NCBI RefSeq assembly: GCF_033118175.1
Contig: NC_083714.1
Location: 1,116,001-1,180,000 of the forward strand
Direction: 5' to 3'
Source: Dama dama
Lineage: Eukaryota; Chordata; Mammalia; Artiodactyla; Cervidae
DNA: 64,000 nucleotides
The notes beneath the pieces were generated by a model. The model worked only from the letters and a program-made list of their open reading frames with translations, was not told the origin of the DNA and made no database searches. The position numbers were made by a program, and so were the translations under genes. Of the stretch, positions 36,391-50,247 are shown piece after piece; the first letter of the stretch is position 1, and each line of letters begins with the position of its first letter.

Positions 36391-37035
36391 TGAAAAATAT
36401 GAAGAGCTTCAAAACGTGTCAAAGTATAAGGAGTATGAAACGGTCTCAAAAAAAGGGGGAGCATGAAATGGTCTGAAAAATAGGAGGAGCATGAAACAGT
36501 GTTGAAAAACATGAAGAGCCTTAAAGGTGTGAAAAATATGAAGAGCTTCAAAAGGTGTGAAAAATATGAGGACCATGAAACGGTCTGAAAAATAGAAGCA
36601 GCATGAAACGGTATTGAAAAACATGAAGAGCCTTAAAGGTGTGAAAAATATGAAGAGCTTCAAAAGGTGTGAAATACATGAGGAGCATGAAACGGTCTGA
36701 AAATTAGGGGAAGCATGAAGTGGTGTGGGTAAACATGAAGAGCCTGAAAAGGTGTGAAAAAAATGAAGAGCTTCAAAAGGTGTCAAAAATATGAAGAGCA
36801 TGAAATGGTTTGAAAAATAGGAGGATCATGAAGCGGTGATCAAAAACATGAAGATCCTGAAAAGGTGTGAAAAGTATGAAGAGCTTCAAAAGGTGTCAAA
36901 AAAGAGATGAGCATGAAACGGTCTGAAAAATAGGAGGAGCATGAATCGGTGTTGAAAAACATGAAGAGCCTGAAAAGGTGTGAGAAATATGAAGAGCTTC
37001 AAAAATGTGAAAAATATGAAGAGTTCAAAAGTAGT

Positions 37036-37656
37036 CAAAAATTAGATGAGCATGAAACTGTCTGAAAAATAGGAGGAGCATGAAGTGGTGTTGAAAAACA
37101 TGAAGAGCCTGAAATGGTGTGAAATATATGAAGACCTTCAAAACGTTTGAAAAATATGAGGAGCTTCAAAAAGTGTCAAAATTATGAGGAGCATGAAACG
37201 GTCTGAAAAATAGGAGGAGCATGAAGCGGTGTTGAAAAATACGAGGAGCATGAAGAAGTGTTGAAAAAAATGAAGAGCCTGAAAAGGTGTGAAAAATATG
37301 AAGAGCTTCTAAATGTGTCAAAAATATCAGGCGCCTGAAACGGTCTGAAAAATAGGAGGGGCATGAAGCGATGTTGAAAAACATGCAGAGCCTGAAAATG
37401 TGTGAAAAATATGAAGATCTTCTAAAGGTGTCAAATATATGAGGACAATGAAACGGCCTGAAAAATTGGAGGAGCATGAAGTGGTGTTGAAAAACATGAA
37501 GAGCCTGAAATGTTGTGAAATATATGAAGAGCTTCAAAAGATGTGAACAATATGGGGAGCTTCAAAAATTGTCAAAAATATGAGGAGCCTGAAACGGTCT
37601 GAAAAATAGTAGGAGCAAGACAAGGTGTTCAAAAACATGATGAGGCTGAAAAGGAG
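37036..37656 (+). repeat. 1,266-bp-offset duplication, copy 2
   Basis: Second copy of 35,770-36,390 with a few substitutions (for example GGAGCC versus GGCGCC near 37,330). The sequence 36,391-37,035 between the copies is ordinary satellite. Confidence 0.8.
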
Positions 37657-39119
37657 TGAAATATATAAAGAGCTTCAAAAGGTGTCAAAAATATGCGGAG
37701 CACGAAACGGTGTGAAAAATAGAAGCAGCATGAAACGGTGTTCAAAAACATGAAGACATTGAAAAGGTGTGAAAAATATGAAGAGGATCAAAAGGTTTGA
37801 AATATATGAGGAGCATGAAACGGTCTGAAAAAGATGAGGAGCATGAAGCGGTGTTCAAAAACATGAAGAGCCTGAAAAGGTGTCAAAAATATGAAGAGCT
37901 TCAAAAGGTGTGAAATACATGAGGAGCATTAAACTGTCTGAAAAATAGGAGGAGCATGAAGCGGTGTTCAAAAACATGAAGAGCCTGAAAAGGTGTCAAA
38001 AATATGAAGAGCATCAAAAGGTGTGAAAAATATGAAGAGCTTCAAAATGTGTCAAAAATGAGATGAGCATGAAACGGTTTGAAAAAGATGAGGAGCATGA
38101 GGTGGTGTTGAAACACATGAAGAGCCTGAAAAGGTGTGAAAAATATGAAAAGCTTCAAAAGGTGTGAAAATATGAAGAGCTTCAAAACGTGTCAAAAATA
38201 TGAAGAGCATGAAACGGTCTGGAAAATAGGATGAGCATGAATCGGTGGTGAAAAACATGAAGAGCCTCAAAATGTGTGAAAAATATGAAAAGCTTCAAAA
38301 GGTGTGAAAATGTGAAGTGCTTCAAAATTGTCAAAAATGAGAGCAGCATGAAACAGTCTGAAAAATAGGAGGAGCATGACGTGGTGTTCAAAAAAATGAA
38401 GAGCCTGAAAAGGTGTGAAATATATGAAGAGCTTCAAAAGGTGACAAAATTATGAGGAGCATGAAACGGTCTGAAAAATAGGAGGAGCATGAAGCGATGT
38501 TGAAAAACATGCAGAGCCTGAAAAGGTGTGAAATATATGAAGAGTTTCAAAAGGTGTCAAAAATATGAGGAGCATGAAACGGTGTGAAAAATAGGAGGAG
38601 CATGAAACGGTGTTCAAAAACATGAAGAGCCTGAAAAGGTGTCAAAAAATGAAGAGCTTCAAAAGGTGTGAAAAAAATGAGGAGCATGAAACGGTCATTA
38701 AAATAGGAGGAGCATGAAGCGGTGTTGAAAAACATGAAGAGCATGAAAAGGTGTGAAAAATATGAAGAGCTTCAAAAGGTTTGAAAAATATGAGGAGCAT
38801 GAAACGGTCTGAAAAATAGGAGGACTATGAAGCCTTGTTGAAAAACATGAAGAGCCTGAAAAGGTGTAAAACATATGAAGAGCTTCAAAAGGTGTGAAAT
38901 ACATGAGGAGCATGAAACGGTTTGAAAAATAGGAGGAGCATGAAGCGGTGTTCAAAAACATGAAGAGCCTGAAAAGGAGTGAAAAATATGAAGAGCTTCA
39001 AAAGGTGTCAAAAATAGGAGGAGCATGAAATGGTCTGAAATATAGGAGGAGCATGAAACGGTGATCAAAAACATGAAGAGCCTGAAAAGGTGTGAAAAAT
39101 ATGAAGAGCTTCAAAAGGT

Positions 39120-39860
39120 GTGAAAAATATGAGGAGCTTCAAAAGGTGTCAAAAATATGAGGAGCATGAAACGGTCTGAAAAATAGGAGGAGCATGAAGT
39201 GGTGTTCAAAAAAATGACGAGCCTTAAAAGGTGTGAAATATATTAAGAGCTTTAAAAGATGTCAAAAATTTGAGGAGCATGAAACGGTCTGATAAATAGG
39301 AGGAGCATGAAGCGGTGTTGAAAAACATGAAGAGCCTGAAAAAGTGTGAGAAATATGAAGAGCTTCAAAAGGTGTCAAAAATATGAAGAGCTTCAAAAGG
39401 TGTCAAAAATGAGATGAGCTTGAAGCCGTCTGAAAAATATTTGGAGGATGAAGTGGTGTTGAAAAACATGAAGAGGGTGAAAAGGTGTGAAATTTATGAA
39501 GAGCTTCAAAAGGTGTCAAAAATATGAGGAGCATGGAACTGTCTGAAAATAGGAGGAGCATGATGCGCTGTTCAAAAACATGTGGAGCCTGAATAGGAGT
39601 GAAAAATATGAAGAGCTTCAAAAGGTTTCAAAAATATGAGGAGCATGAAATGACCTGAAAAATAGGAGGAGCATGAAGCAGTGTTCAAAAATATGAAGAG
39701 CCTGAAAAGGTGTGAAAAATATGAAGAACTTCAAAAGGTGTGAAAAATATGAAGAGCTTCAAAATGTGTAAAAATGAGATGAGCATGAAACGGTCTGAAA
39801 AAGATGAGTAGCATGAAGTGGTGTTGAAATACATGAAGAGCCTGAAAAGGTTTGAAAAAT
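39120..39860 (+). repeat. 2,312-bp-offset duplication, copy 1 (second copy 41,432-42,172)
   Basis: Shared private variants include the unusual ATATTTGGAGGATGAAG (39,438 and 41,750) and TGATGCGCTGTTC (39,562 and 41,874). The offset of 2,312 bp is close to twenty repeats plus two subunits. A related further stretch at 39,700-40,060 recurs near 42,300-42,620 at a different offset, showing later rearrangement. Confidence 0.78.
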
Positions 39861-42660
39861 ATGAAGAGCTTCCAAAGGTGTGAAATACATGAGGAGCATG
39901 AAACGGTCTGAAAAATAGGAGGAGCATGAAGCGGTGTTCAAAAACATGAAGAGCCTGAAAACGGGTGAAAAATATGAAGAGCTTCAAAATGTGTGAAAAA
40001 TATGAATAGCTTCAAAACGTGTCAAAAATATCAGGAGCATGAAGCGGTCTGGAAAATAGGATGAGCATGAAGCGGTGGTGAAAAACATGAAGAGCCTGAA
40101 AACGTGTGAAAAATATGAAGAGCTTCAAAAGGTGTGAAAAATATGAAGAGCTTCAAAAGATGTCAAAAACGAGATGAGCATGAAACGGTCTGAAAAATAG
40201 GAGAAGCAAGAAGTGGTGTTGAAAAACATGAAGAGCCTGAAAAGGTGTGAAAAATATGAAGAGCTTCAAAACGTGTGAAAAATATGAAGAGCTTCAAAAG
40301 GTGTCAAAAATATGAGGAGCATTAATCGGTCTGAAAAATAGGAGAAGCAAGAAGGGGTGTTGAAAAACATGAAGAGCCTGAAAAGGTGTGAAAAATATGA
40401 AGAGCTTCAAAACGTGTGAAAAATATGAGGAGCATGAAACTGTCTGAAAAAGAAGAGGAGCATGAAGCGGTGTTCAAACACATGAAGAGCCTGAAAAGAT
40501 GTGAAAAATATGAAGAGCTTCAAAAGGTGTGAAATACAAGAGAAGCAAGAAACAGTATGAAAATTAGGAGGAGCATGAAGTGCTGTTGAAAAACATGAAG
40601 AACCTGAAAAGGTGTGAAAAAATTGAAGAGCTTCAAAAGGTGTCAAAAATATGAGGAGCATGAAACGGTATGAAGAATAGAAGGAGCATGAAATGCTGTT
40701 CAAAAACATGACGAGCATGAAAAGGAGTGAAATATATGAAGAGCTTCAAAAGGGGTGAAATACAAGTGGAGCATGAAACGGTCTGAAAAATAGGAGGAGC
40801 ATGAAGCGGTGTTCAAAAACAAGAAGAGCTGAAAAGGTGTGAAAAATATGAAGAGCTTCAAAAGGTGTCAGAAATATGAGGAGCATGAAACGGTCTAAAA
40901 AATAGGAGGAGCAAGAAACGGTGATCAGAATAATGAAGACCCTGAAAAAGTGTGAAACATATGAAGAGCTTCAAAAGGTGTGAAATACATGAGGAGCATG
41001 AAACGGTTTGAAAAATAGGAGGAGCATGAAGCGGTGTTCAAAAACAAGAAGAGCTTGAAACTGTGTGAAAAATATGAAGAGCTTCGAAAGATGTCAAAAA
41101 TAGGAGGAGCATGAAGCGGTGTTTAAAAACATGAAGAGCCTGAAAAGGAGTGAATAATATGAAGAGCTTCAAAAGGTGTCAAAAATATGAGGAGCATGAA
41201 ACGGTCTGAAAATTAGGAGGAGCAAGAAGCGGTGTTGAAAATCATAAAGAGCCTGAAAACGTGTGAAAAATATGAAGAGCTTCAAAAGTTGTGAAAAATA
41301 TGAAGAGTTTCAAAAGATGTCAAAAATGAGATGAGCATGAAACGGTCTGAAAAATAGGGGGAGCATGAATTTGTGTTGAAAAACATGAATAGCCTGAAAA
41401 TGTGTGAAATATTTGAAGAGCTTCAAACGCTGTCAAAAATATGAGGAGAATGAAATGGTCTGAAATATAGGAGGAGCATGAAACGGTGTTCAAAAACATG
41501 AAGAGCCTGAAAAGTTGTGAAAAATATGAAGAGCTTCAAAAGGTGTGAAAATTATGAAGAGCTTCAAAAGGTGTGAAAAATATGAGGAGCTTCAAAAGGT
41601 GTCAAAAATATGAGGAGCATGAAACGGTCTGAAAAATAGGAGGAGCATGAAGTGGTGTTCAAAAAAATGACGAGCCTGAAAAGGTGTGAAATATATGAAG
41701 AGCTTCAAAAGGTGTCAAAAATGAGATGAGCATGAAGCCGTCTGAAAAATATTTGGAGGATGAAGTGGTGTTGAAAAACATGAAGAGCCTGAAAAGGTGT
41801 GAAATTTATGAAGAGCTTCAAAAGGTGTCAAAAATATGAGGAGCATGGAACGGTCTGAAAATAGAAGGAGCATGATGCGCTGTTCAAAAACATGTGGAGC
41901 CTGAAAAGGAGTGAAAAATATGAAGAGCTTCAAAAGGTTTCAAAAATATGAGGAGCATGAAATGACCTGAAAAATAGGAGGAGCATGAAGCAGTGTTCAA
42001 AAACATGAAGAGCCTGAAAAGGTGTGAAAAATATGAAGAGCTTCAAAAGGTGTGAAAAATATGAAGAGCTTCAAAATGTGTCAAAAATGAGATGAGCATG
42101 AAACGGTCTGAAAAAGATGAGGAGCATGAAGTGGTGTTGAAATACATGAAGAGCCTGAAAAGGTGTGTAAAATATGAAGAGGTTCAAAGGTGTGAAATAC
42201 ATGAGGATCATGAAACGGTTTGAAATATAGGAGAAGCATGAAACGGTGTTCAAAAACATGAAGAGCCTGAAAAGGTGTGAAAAATATGAAGAGCTTCAAA
42301 AGGTGTGAAAAATATGAAGAGCTTCAAAATGTGTCAAAAATGAGATGAGCATGAAACGGTCTGAAAAAGATGAGGAGCACAAAGTGGTGTTGAAATACAT
42401 GAAGAGCCTGAAAAGGTTTGAAAAATATGAAGAGCTTCCAAAGGTGTGAAATACATGAGGAGCATAAAACGGTCTGAAATATAGGAGGAGCATGAAGCGG
42501 TGTTCAAAAACATGAAGAGCCTGAAAACGGGTGAAAAATATGAAGAGCTTCAAAATGTGGGAAAAATATGAATAGCTTCAAAACGTGTCAAAAATATCAG
42601 GAGCATGAAGCGGTCTGAAAAATAGGATGAGCATGAAGTGGTGTTGAAAAACATGAAGAA

Positions 42661-43175
42661 CCTGAAAAGGTGTGAAAAAATTGAAGAGCTTCAAAAGGTG
42701 TCAAAAATATGAAGAGCATGAAACCTTATGAAGAATAGAAGGAGCATGAAACGCTGTTCAAAAACATGAGGAGCCTGAAAAGGAGTGAAATATATGAAGA
42801 GCTTCAAAAGGGGTGAAATACAAGAGAAGCAAGAAACAGTATGAAAAATAGGAGGAGCATGAAGTGGTGTTGAAAAACATGAAGAACCTGAAAAGGTGTG
42901 AAAAAATTGAAGAGCTTCAAAAGGTGTCAAAAATATGAAGAGCATGAAACCTTATGAAGAATAGAAGGAGCATGAAACGCTGTTCAAAAACATGAGGAGC
43001 CTGAAAAGGAGTGAAATATATGAAGAGCTTCAAAAGGGGTGAAATACAAGAGAAGCAAGAAACAGTATGAAAAATAGGAGGAGCATGAAGTGGTGTTGAA
43101 AAACATGAAGAACCTGAAAAGGTGTGAAAAAATTGAAGAGCTACAAAAGGTGTCAAAAATATGAAGAGCATGAAA
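42661..43175 (+). repeat. Two-and-a-bit copies of a 226-bp dimer
   Basis: The segment beginning CCTGAAAAGGTGTGAAAAAA at 42,661 repeats at 42,887 and starts again at 43,113. The spacing is exactly 226 bp, or two 113-bp repeats. Private variants such as CTTATGAAGAATAGAAGG and ATACAAGAGAAGCAAG are present in both complete copies. A third relative lies near 40,608. This is a very local, recent expansion of a dimer. Confidence 0.88.
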
Positions 43176-43206
43176 CGGTTTGAAAAATATGAGGAGCATA
43201 AAGCGG

Positions 43207-46128
43207 TGTTCAAAAACATGAAGAGCCTGAAAAGATGTAAAATATATGAAGAGCTTCAAAAGGTTTCAAAAATATGAGGAGCATGAAACGGTCTGAAAAA
43301 TAGGAGAAGCATGAAACTGTGTTCAAAAACATGAAGAGACTGAAAAGTTGTCAAAAACATGAAGAGCTTCAAAAGGTGTCAAATGTATGAGGCACATGAA
43401 ACGGTCTGAAAAATAGGAGCAGCCTGTAACGGTGTGGAAAAACATGAAGAGCCTGAAAATGTGTGAAAAATATGAAGAGCTTCAATAGGTTTCAAAATTA
43501 TGAGGTGCATGAAACGGTCTGAAAATAAGAGGAGCATGAAACGGTGTTGAAAAATGAAGAGCCTGAAAAGGTGTGAAAACCAGGAAGAGCTTCAAAAGCT
43601 GTCAAAAATATGAGGCGAAGAAATGGTCTGAAAAATAGGAGTGGCAAGAAGTAGGGTTGAAAAACATGAAGAGCCTGAAAAGTTGTGAAATATATGAAGA
43701 CTGCAAAAGGTGTCAAAAATATGAGGAGCATGAAACGTTCTGAAAATAAGAGGAGCATGAAACGGTGTTCAAAAATATTAAGAGCCTGAAAATGTGAGAA
43801 AAATATGAAGAGCTTCAGAAGCTGTGAAAAATATGAGGAGCATGAAGCGGTGTTCAAAAATTTGAATACTGAAAAGGTGTGAAAAATATGAAGACCTTCA
43901 AAAGGTGTCAAAAGATGAGGAGCATGAAACGATCTGAAAATCAGGAGGAGCATGAAGCGGTGTTGAAAAACATGAAGAGGCTGAAAAGGTGTTAAAAATA
44001 TGAAGAGCTTCAAAAGGTGTGAAAAATATGAGGAGCATGATACGATCTCAAAAATAAGAGTAGCATGAAGTGGTGTTCAAAACATGAAGAGCTTGAAAAC
44101 TTGTGAAAAATACGAAGAGCTTCAAAAGGTGTCAAAAATATGAGGAGCATGAAACGGTCTGAAAAATAGGAGGAGCATGAAGCGGTGTTCAAAAACATGA
44201 AGAACCTGAAAAGGTGTCCAAAATATGAAGAGGTACAAATGGTATCAAAAATATGAGGGGCATGAAACGGTCTGAAAAATAGGAGGAGCATGAAGTGGTG
44301 ATGAAAAACATGAAGAGCCTGAAAACGTGTGAAAAATATGAAGAGCTTCAAAAGGTGTGAAAAATATGAAGAGCTTCAAAAGATGTCAAAAACGAGATGA
44401 GCATGAAATGGTCTGAAAAATAGGAGAAGCAAGAAGTGGTGTTGAAAAACATGAAGAGCCTGAAAAGGAGTGAAAAATATGAAGAGCTTCAAAACGTGTG
44501 AAAAATATGAGGAGCATGAAACGGTCTGAAATTTACGAGGAGCATGAGGCACTGTTGAAAAACATGAAGAGCCTGAAAAGCTGTGAAAAATATAAAGAGT
44601 TTCAAAACGAGTCAAAAATATGAGGAGCATGAAACGGTCTGAAAAATAGGAGGAGCATGAAGTGGTGTTGGAAAACATGAAGAGCCTGAAAAGGTGTGAA
44701 AAATATGAAGAGCTTCAAAAGGTGTGAAAACTATGAAGAGCTTCAAAAGGTGTCAAAAATATGAGTAGCATGAAACGGTCTGAAAAATAGGAGAAGCATG
44801 AAACCATGTTCAAAAACATGAAGAGCCTGAAAAAGTGTGAAAAATATGAAGAGCTTCAAAAAGTGTCAGAAATATGAAGAGCAGGGAACGGTCTGAAAAA
44901 TAGGGGGAGTATGAAGCAGTGTTAAAAAACATGAAGAGCCCGAAAAGGTGTGTAAATATGAAGAGCCCTAAAGGTGTCAAAATTATGAGGAGCATGACAC
45001 GGTCTGAAAAATAGGAGAAGCATGAAACCATGTTCAAAAACATGAAGAGCCTGAAAATGTGTGAAAAATATGAAAAGCTTCAAAAGGTTTGAAAAAAATA
45101 AGGAGCATGAAACGGTGTTCAAAACCATGAAGAGACTGAAAATGTGAGAAATATATGAAGAGCTTCAAAATGTGTCAAAAATATCAGGAGCTTGAAACGG
45201 TCTCAAATATAGGAGGAGAATGAAACGGTGTTGAAAAACATGTAGATCCTGAAAAGGTGTGAACAATATGCAGAGCCTCAAAAGGAGTGAAAAATATGAG
45301 CAGCATGAAACGGTCTAAAAAATAGGAGGAGCATGAAACGCTGTTCAAAACCATGAAGAGACTGAAAAGCTTTGAAATATATGAAGAGCTTCAAAAGGTG
45401 TCAAAAATATGAGGAGCATGAAACGGTCAGACAAATAGGAGGAGCATGAAATGGTGTTCAAAAACATGAAGAGCCTGAAAAAGTGTGAGAAATATGAATA
45501 GCTTCAAAGGTGTGAAAATATGAGGAGTATGAAACGGTCAGAAAAATAGCAGGAGCATGAAGCGTTGTTAAACAACATGAAGAGCCTGAAAAGGTGTGAA
45601 AAATATGAAGAGGTTCAAAAAGTTTGAAAAATATGAAGAGCTTCAAAGTGTGTCAAAAATATGAGGAGTATGAAGTGGTGTTGAAAAACATGAAGAGCAT
45701 GAAAAGGTGTGAAAAATATGAAAAGACTGAAAAGGTGTGAAAGATATGAAGAGCATCAAAAGGTGGCAAAAATATGAAGAGTTTCAAAACATGTCAAAAA
45801 TATGAGGAGTATGAAACGGTGTTCAAAAACATGAAGAGCCTGAAAAGGTGTGAAAAATATGAAGAGCTTCAAAATGTGTCAAAAATATGAGAAGCTTGAA
45901 ACGGTTTGAAAAATAGGAGGAGACTGAAACTGTGTTGAAAAACATGAAGAGCCTGAAAAGGTGTGAAAAATATGAAGAGCTTCAAAAGGTGTGAGAAATA
46001 TGAGGAGCATGAAACAGTCTGAAAAATAGGAGGAGCATGAAACGGTGTTCAAAAACATGAAGAGCCTGAAAAGGTGTGAAAAATATGAGGAGCAGGAATC
46101 TTTCTGAAAAATTGGAGGAGCATGAAAC
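43207..46128 (+). repeat. Long-range copy of the 5.4-8.2 kb satellite segment
   Basis: Matches 5,401-8,181 variant for variant at an offset of 37,806, rising to 37,947. The offset changes at about 44,290-44,515, where the sequence instead resembles 40,070-40,240. That suggests patchwise exchange with a neighbouring repeat. Confidence 0.82.
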
Positions 46129-46256
46129 AGTGTTCAAAAACATGAAGAGCCTGAAAAGGTGTGAAAAATATGAGGAGCAGGAATCTTTCTGAAAAATTGG
46201 AGGAGCATGAAACCGTGTTCAAAAACATGAAGAGCCTGAAAAGGTGTGAAAAATAT
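46087..46256 (+). repeat. 85-bp trimer (A-C-D) tandem duplication
   Basis: The string GAGGAGCAGGAATCTTTCTG occurs at 46,087 and again at 46,172, an 85-bp period. This corresponds to three subunits with B missing. It sits exactly at the joint between the segment copied from 5.4-8.2 kb and the one copied from 9.4-13.3 kb. Confidence 0.75.
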
Positions 46257-49200
46257 GAAGAGCTTCAAAAGGTGTCAAAAATATGAGGAGCATGAAATGG
46301 TCTGAAAAATAGGAGGAGCATGAAGCGGTGTTCAAAAACATGAAGAGCCTGAAAAGGTGTGAAATATATGAAGAGCTTCAAAAGGTGTCAAAAATATGAA
46401 GAGCTTCAAAATGTGTGAAAAATATGAGGAGAATGAAACTTCTTAAATTTAGGAGGAGCATGAAAGGGTGTACAAAAACATGAAGAGCCTGAAAAGGTGT
46501 GAAAAATATGAAGAGCTTCAAAAGGTGTCAAATATATGAGGAGCATGAAATAGTCTGAAAAATAGGAAGAGCATGAAACGGTGTTGAAAAACTTGAAGAG
46601 CCTGAAAAAGTGTGAATTATATGAAGAGCTTCAAAACGTGTCAAAAATATGAGGAGCATGATACGGTCTGAAAAATAGGAGGAGCATGAAGCGGTGTTGA
46701 AAGACATGAAGAGACTGAAAAGGTGTGAAAAATATGAAGAGCTTCAAGAGGTGTCAAAAATATGTGGAGCATGAAACGGTCTGAAAAATAGGAGGAGTAT
46801 GAAGCGGTGTTGAAAATCATGAAGATCCTAAATGGTGTGAAAAACATGAAGAGCTTCAAAAAATGTCAAAAATATGAGGAGCATGAAACAGTCTGAAAAA
46901 TAGGAGAATCATGTAACGGTGTTGAAAAACATGAAGAGCATGAAAAGGTGTGAAAAATATGATGAGCTTCAAAAGGTGTCAAAAATATGAGAAGCTTGAA
47001 ACGGTTTGAACAATAGGAGGAGCATGAAACTGTGTTGAAAAACATGAAGAGCCTGAAAACGTGTGAAAAATATGAAGAGCTTCAAAAGGTGTCAAAAAAG
47101 AGATGTGCATGAAACCGTCTGAAAAAGAGGGGAAGCATGAAGCAGTGTTGAAAAACTTGAAGAGCCTGAAAAGGTGTGAAAAATATGAAGAGCTTCAAAA
47201 GGTGTCAAAAATATGAGGAGCATGAAACGGTCTGAAAAATAGGAGGAGCATGAAACCGTGTTCAAAAACATGAACAGCCTGAAAAGGTGTGAAAAATATG
47301 AAGAGCTTCCAAAGGTGTAAAAAATAGGAAGAGCATGAAGCGGTGTTAAAAAACATGAAAAGCCTGAAAAGGTGTGAAAAATATGAAGAGCTTCAAAAGG
47401 TGTCAAAAATATGAGAAGCATGAAACGTTCTGAAAAATATGAGGAGCATGAAACGGTGTTCAAAAATATGAAGAGCCTGAAAAGGTGTGAAAAATATGAA
47501 GAGCTTCAAAAGGTCTGAAAAATAGGAGGAGCATGAAGTGGTGTTGAAAAACATGAAGAGCCTGAAAAGGTGTGAAAAATATGAAGAGCTTCAAAAGGTG
47601 TGAAAAATATGAAGACCTTCAAAAGGTGTCAAAAAGGAGATGAGCATTAAACGGTCTGAAAAAGAGGAGGAGCATGAAGCGGTGTTGAAAAACATGAAGA
47701 GCCTGAAATCGTGTGAGAAATATGAAGAGCCTCAAAAGTTGTCAAAAATATGAAGAGCTTCAAAAGGTGTCAAAAATGAGAGGAGCATGAAGCGGTCTGA
47801 AAAATCGGAGGAGGAGGAAGTGGTGTTGAAAAACATGAAAAGCCTGAAAAGGTGTGAAATATATGAAGAGCTTCAAAAGGTGTCAAAAATATGAGGAACA
47901 TGAAACGGTCTGAAAATTAGGAACAGCTTGAAACGGTGTTCAGAAACATGAAGAGCCTGAAAAGGTGTGTACAATGTGAAGAGCTTCAAAAGGTGTGAAA
48001 TACATCAGGAGCATGAAACGGTCTGAAAATAGGAGGAGCATGATGCGGTGTTCAAAAACATGAGGAGCCTGAAAATGTGTGAAAAATATGAAGAGCTTCA
48101 AAAGGTGTCAAAAATATGAGGAGCATGAAACTGTCTGAAAAATAGGAGGAGCATGAAGCGGTGTTCAAAAACATGAAGAGCCTGAAAAGGTATGAAATAT
48201 ATGAAGAGCTTAAAAAGGTGTGAAAAATATGAGGAGCATGAAACGGTCTGAAATTTAGGAGGAGCATGAAACGGTGTTGACAACATTAAGAGCCTGAAAA
48301 GGTGCGAAAAATTTGAAGAGCTTCAAAAGGTGTGAAAAATAGGCGGAGCATGAACCAGTGTTCAAAAACTTGAAGAGACTGAAAAGGTGTGAAAAATATG
48401 AAGACCTTAAAAAGGTGTCAAAAATATGAGGAGCATGACACGGTCTGAAATATAGGAGGAGCATGAAGCCTTGTTCAAAAACATGAAGAGCCTGAAAAGG
48501 TGTGAAAAATATGAAGAGATTCAAAAGGTGTGAAAACGTGAAGAGATTCAAAAGGTGTGAAATATATGAGGAGCATGAAACGGTCTGAAAAATATGGGGA
48601 GAACGGAACATTCAGAAAAATAGGAGGAGTATGAAGTGGTGTTCAAAAACATGAAAGCCTGAAAAGGTGTGAAAAATATGAAGAGCTTCAAAAGGTGTGA
48701 AAATCATGAGGAGTATGAAACGGTCTGAAAATTAGGAGGAGCATGAAGCTGTGTTCATAAACATGAAGAGCCTGAAATTCTGTGAAATATATGAAGAGCT
48801 TCAAAGGGTGTCAAAAATATGAGGAGCATGAAACGGTCTGAAAATAGGAGGAGCATGATGCGGTGTTCAAAAACATGAGGAGCCTGAAAAGGTGTGAAAA
48901 ATATGAAGAGCTTCAAAACCTGTCAAAAATATGAGGAGCATGAAACGGTCTGAAAAATAGGAGGAGCATGATGCGGTGTTGAAAAACATGCAGAGCCTGA
49001 AAAAGTGTGAAAAATATGAAGATCTTCAAAAGGTATGAAAAAAATGAAGAGCTTCAAAAGGTGTCAAAAAAGAGATGAACATGAAACGGTCTGAAAAATA
49101 GGAGGAGCATGAAGTTGTGTTCAAAAAAATGAAGAGCATGAAAAGGTGTGAAAAATATAAAGAGCTTCAAAAGGTGTGAAAAATATGAGGAGCATGAAAC

Positions 49201-50124
49201 GGTCTGAAATAAAGGAGGAACATGAAGTGGTGTTGAAAAACATGAAGAGCCTGAAAACGTGTGAAAAATATGAAGAGCAACAAAAGATGTCAAAAATGAG
49301 TTGAGCATGAAACGGTCTGAAAAATTGGAGGAGCATGAAGCGGGGTTGAAAAACATGAAGAGCCTTAGAATGTGTGAAAAATATGAGGAGCTTGAAAATG
49401 TGTGAAAAATATGAGGAGCTTCAAAAGGTGTCAAAAATGAGATGAGCATGAAACGGCCTGAAAAATAGGAGGTGCATGAAGTGATGTTGAAAAACATGAA
49501 GAGCCTGAAATGTTGTGAAATATATGAAGAGCTTCAAAAGATGTGAACAATAAGGGGAGCTTCAAAAATTGTCAAAAATATGAGGAGCCTGAAACGGTCT
49601 GAAAAATAGTAGGAGCAAGACAAGGTGTTCAAAAACATGAAGAGGCTGAAAATTAGTGAAAAATATGAAGAGCTTCAAGGGTTTCAAAAATATGAGGAGC
49701 ATAAAACGGGCTGAAAAATAGGAGGAGCATGAAGCGGTGTGAAAAACATGAAGAGCCTGAAAAGGTGTGAAATACATGAAGAGCTTCTAAAGGTGTCAAA
49801 AATATGTGGAGCATGAAACGGTCTGGAAAATAGGAGGAGCATGAAGCGGTGTTCAAAAACATGAAGAGCCTGAAAAGGTGTGAAAAATATGAAGAGCTTC
49901 AAAAGGTGTGAAATACATGAGGAGCATGAAACTGTCTGAAAAATAGGAGGATCATGAAGCTGTGTTGAAAAACATTAGGAGCGTGAAAAGGTGTGAAAAA
50001 TATGAAGAGCTTCAAAAGGTGTCAAATATATAAGGTGCATGAAACAGCTTGAAAAATATGATGAGCAAGAAACGGTTTTGAAAAGATGAAGCGCCTGAAA
50101 AGGTGTGAAAGATATGAAGAGCTT
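46205..50124 (+). repeat. Third copy of part of the 5,402-bp unit
   Basis: Corresponds to 9,381-13,300 at a constant offset of 36,824 bp (31,422 bp from the second copy), with few differences by eye. It lacks the first 1.2 kb of the unit (8,205-9,380). After 50,124 it diverges into other satellite variants. Confidence 0.9.
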
Positions 50125-50247
50125 CAAAAGGTGTCAAAAATATGAGAAGCATGAAACGACTGAAAAATAGGAGGAGCATGAAGCGGTGGTCAAAAACATG
50201 AAGAGCCTGAAAAGGTGTAAAGAATCTGAAGAGCTTCGAAAGGTGTC

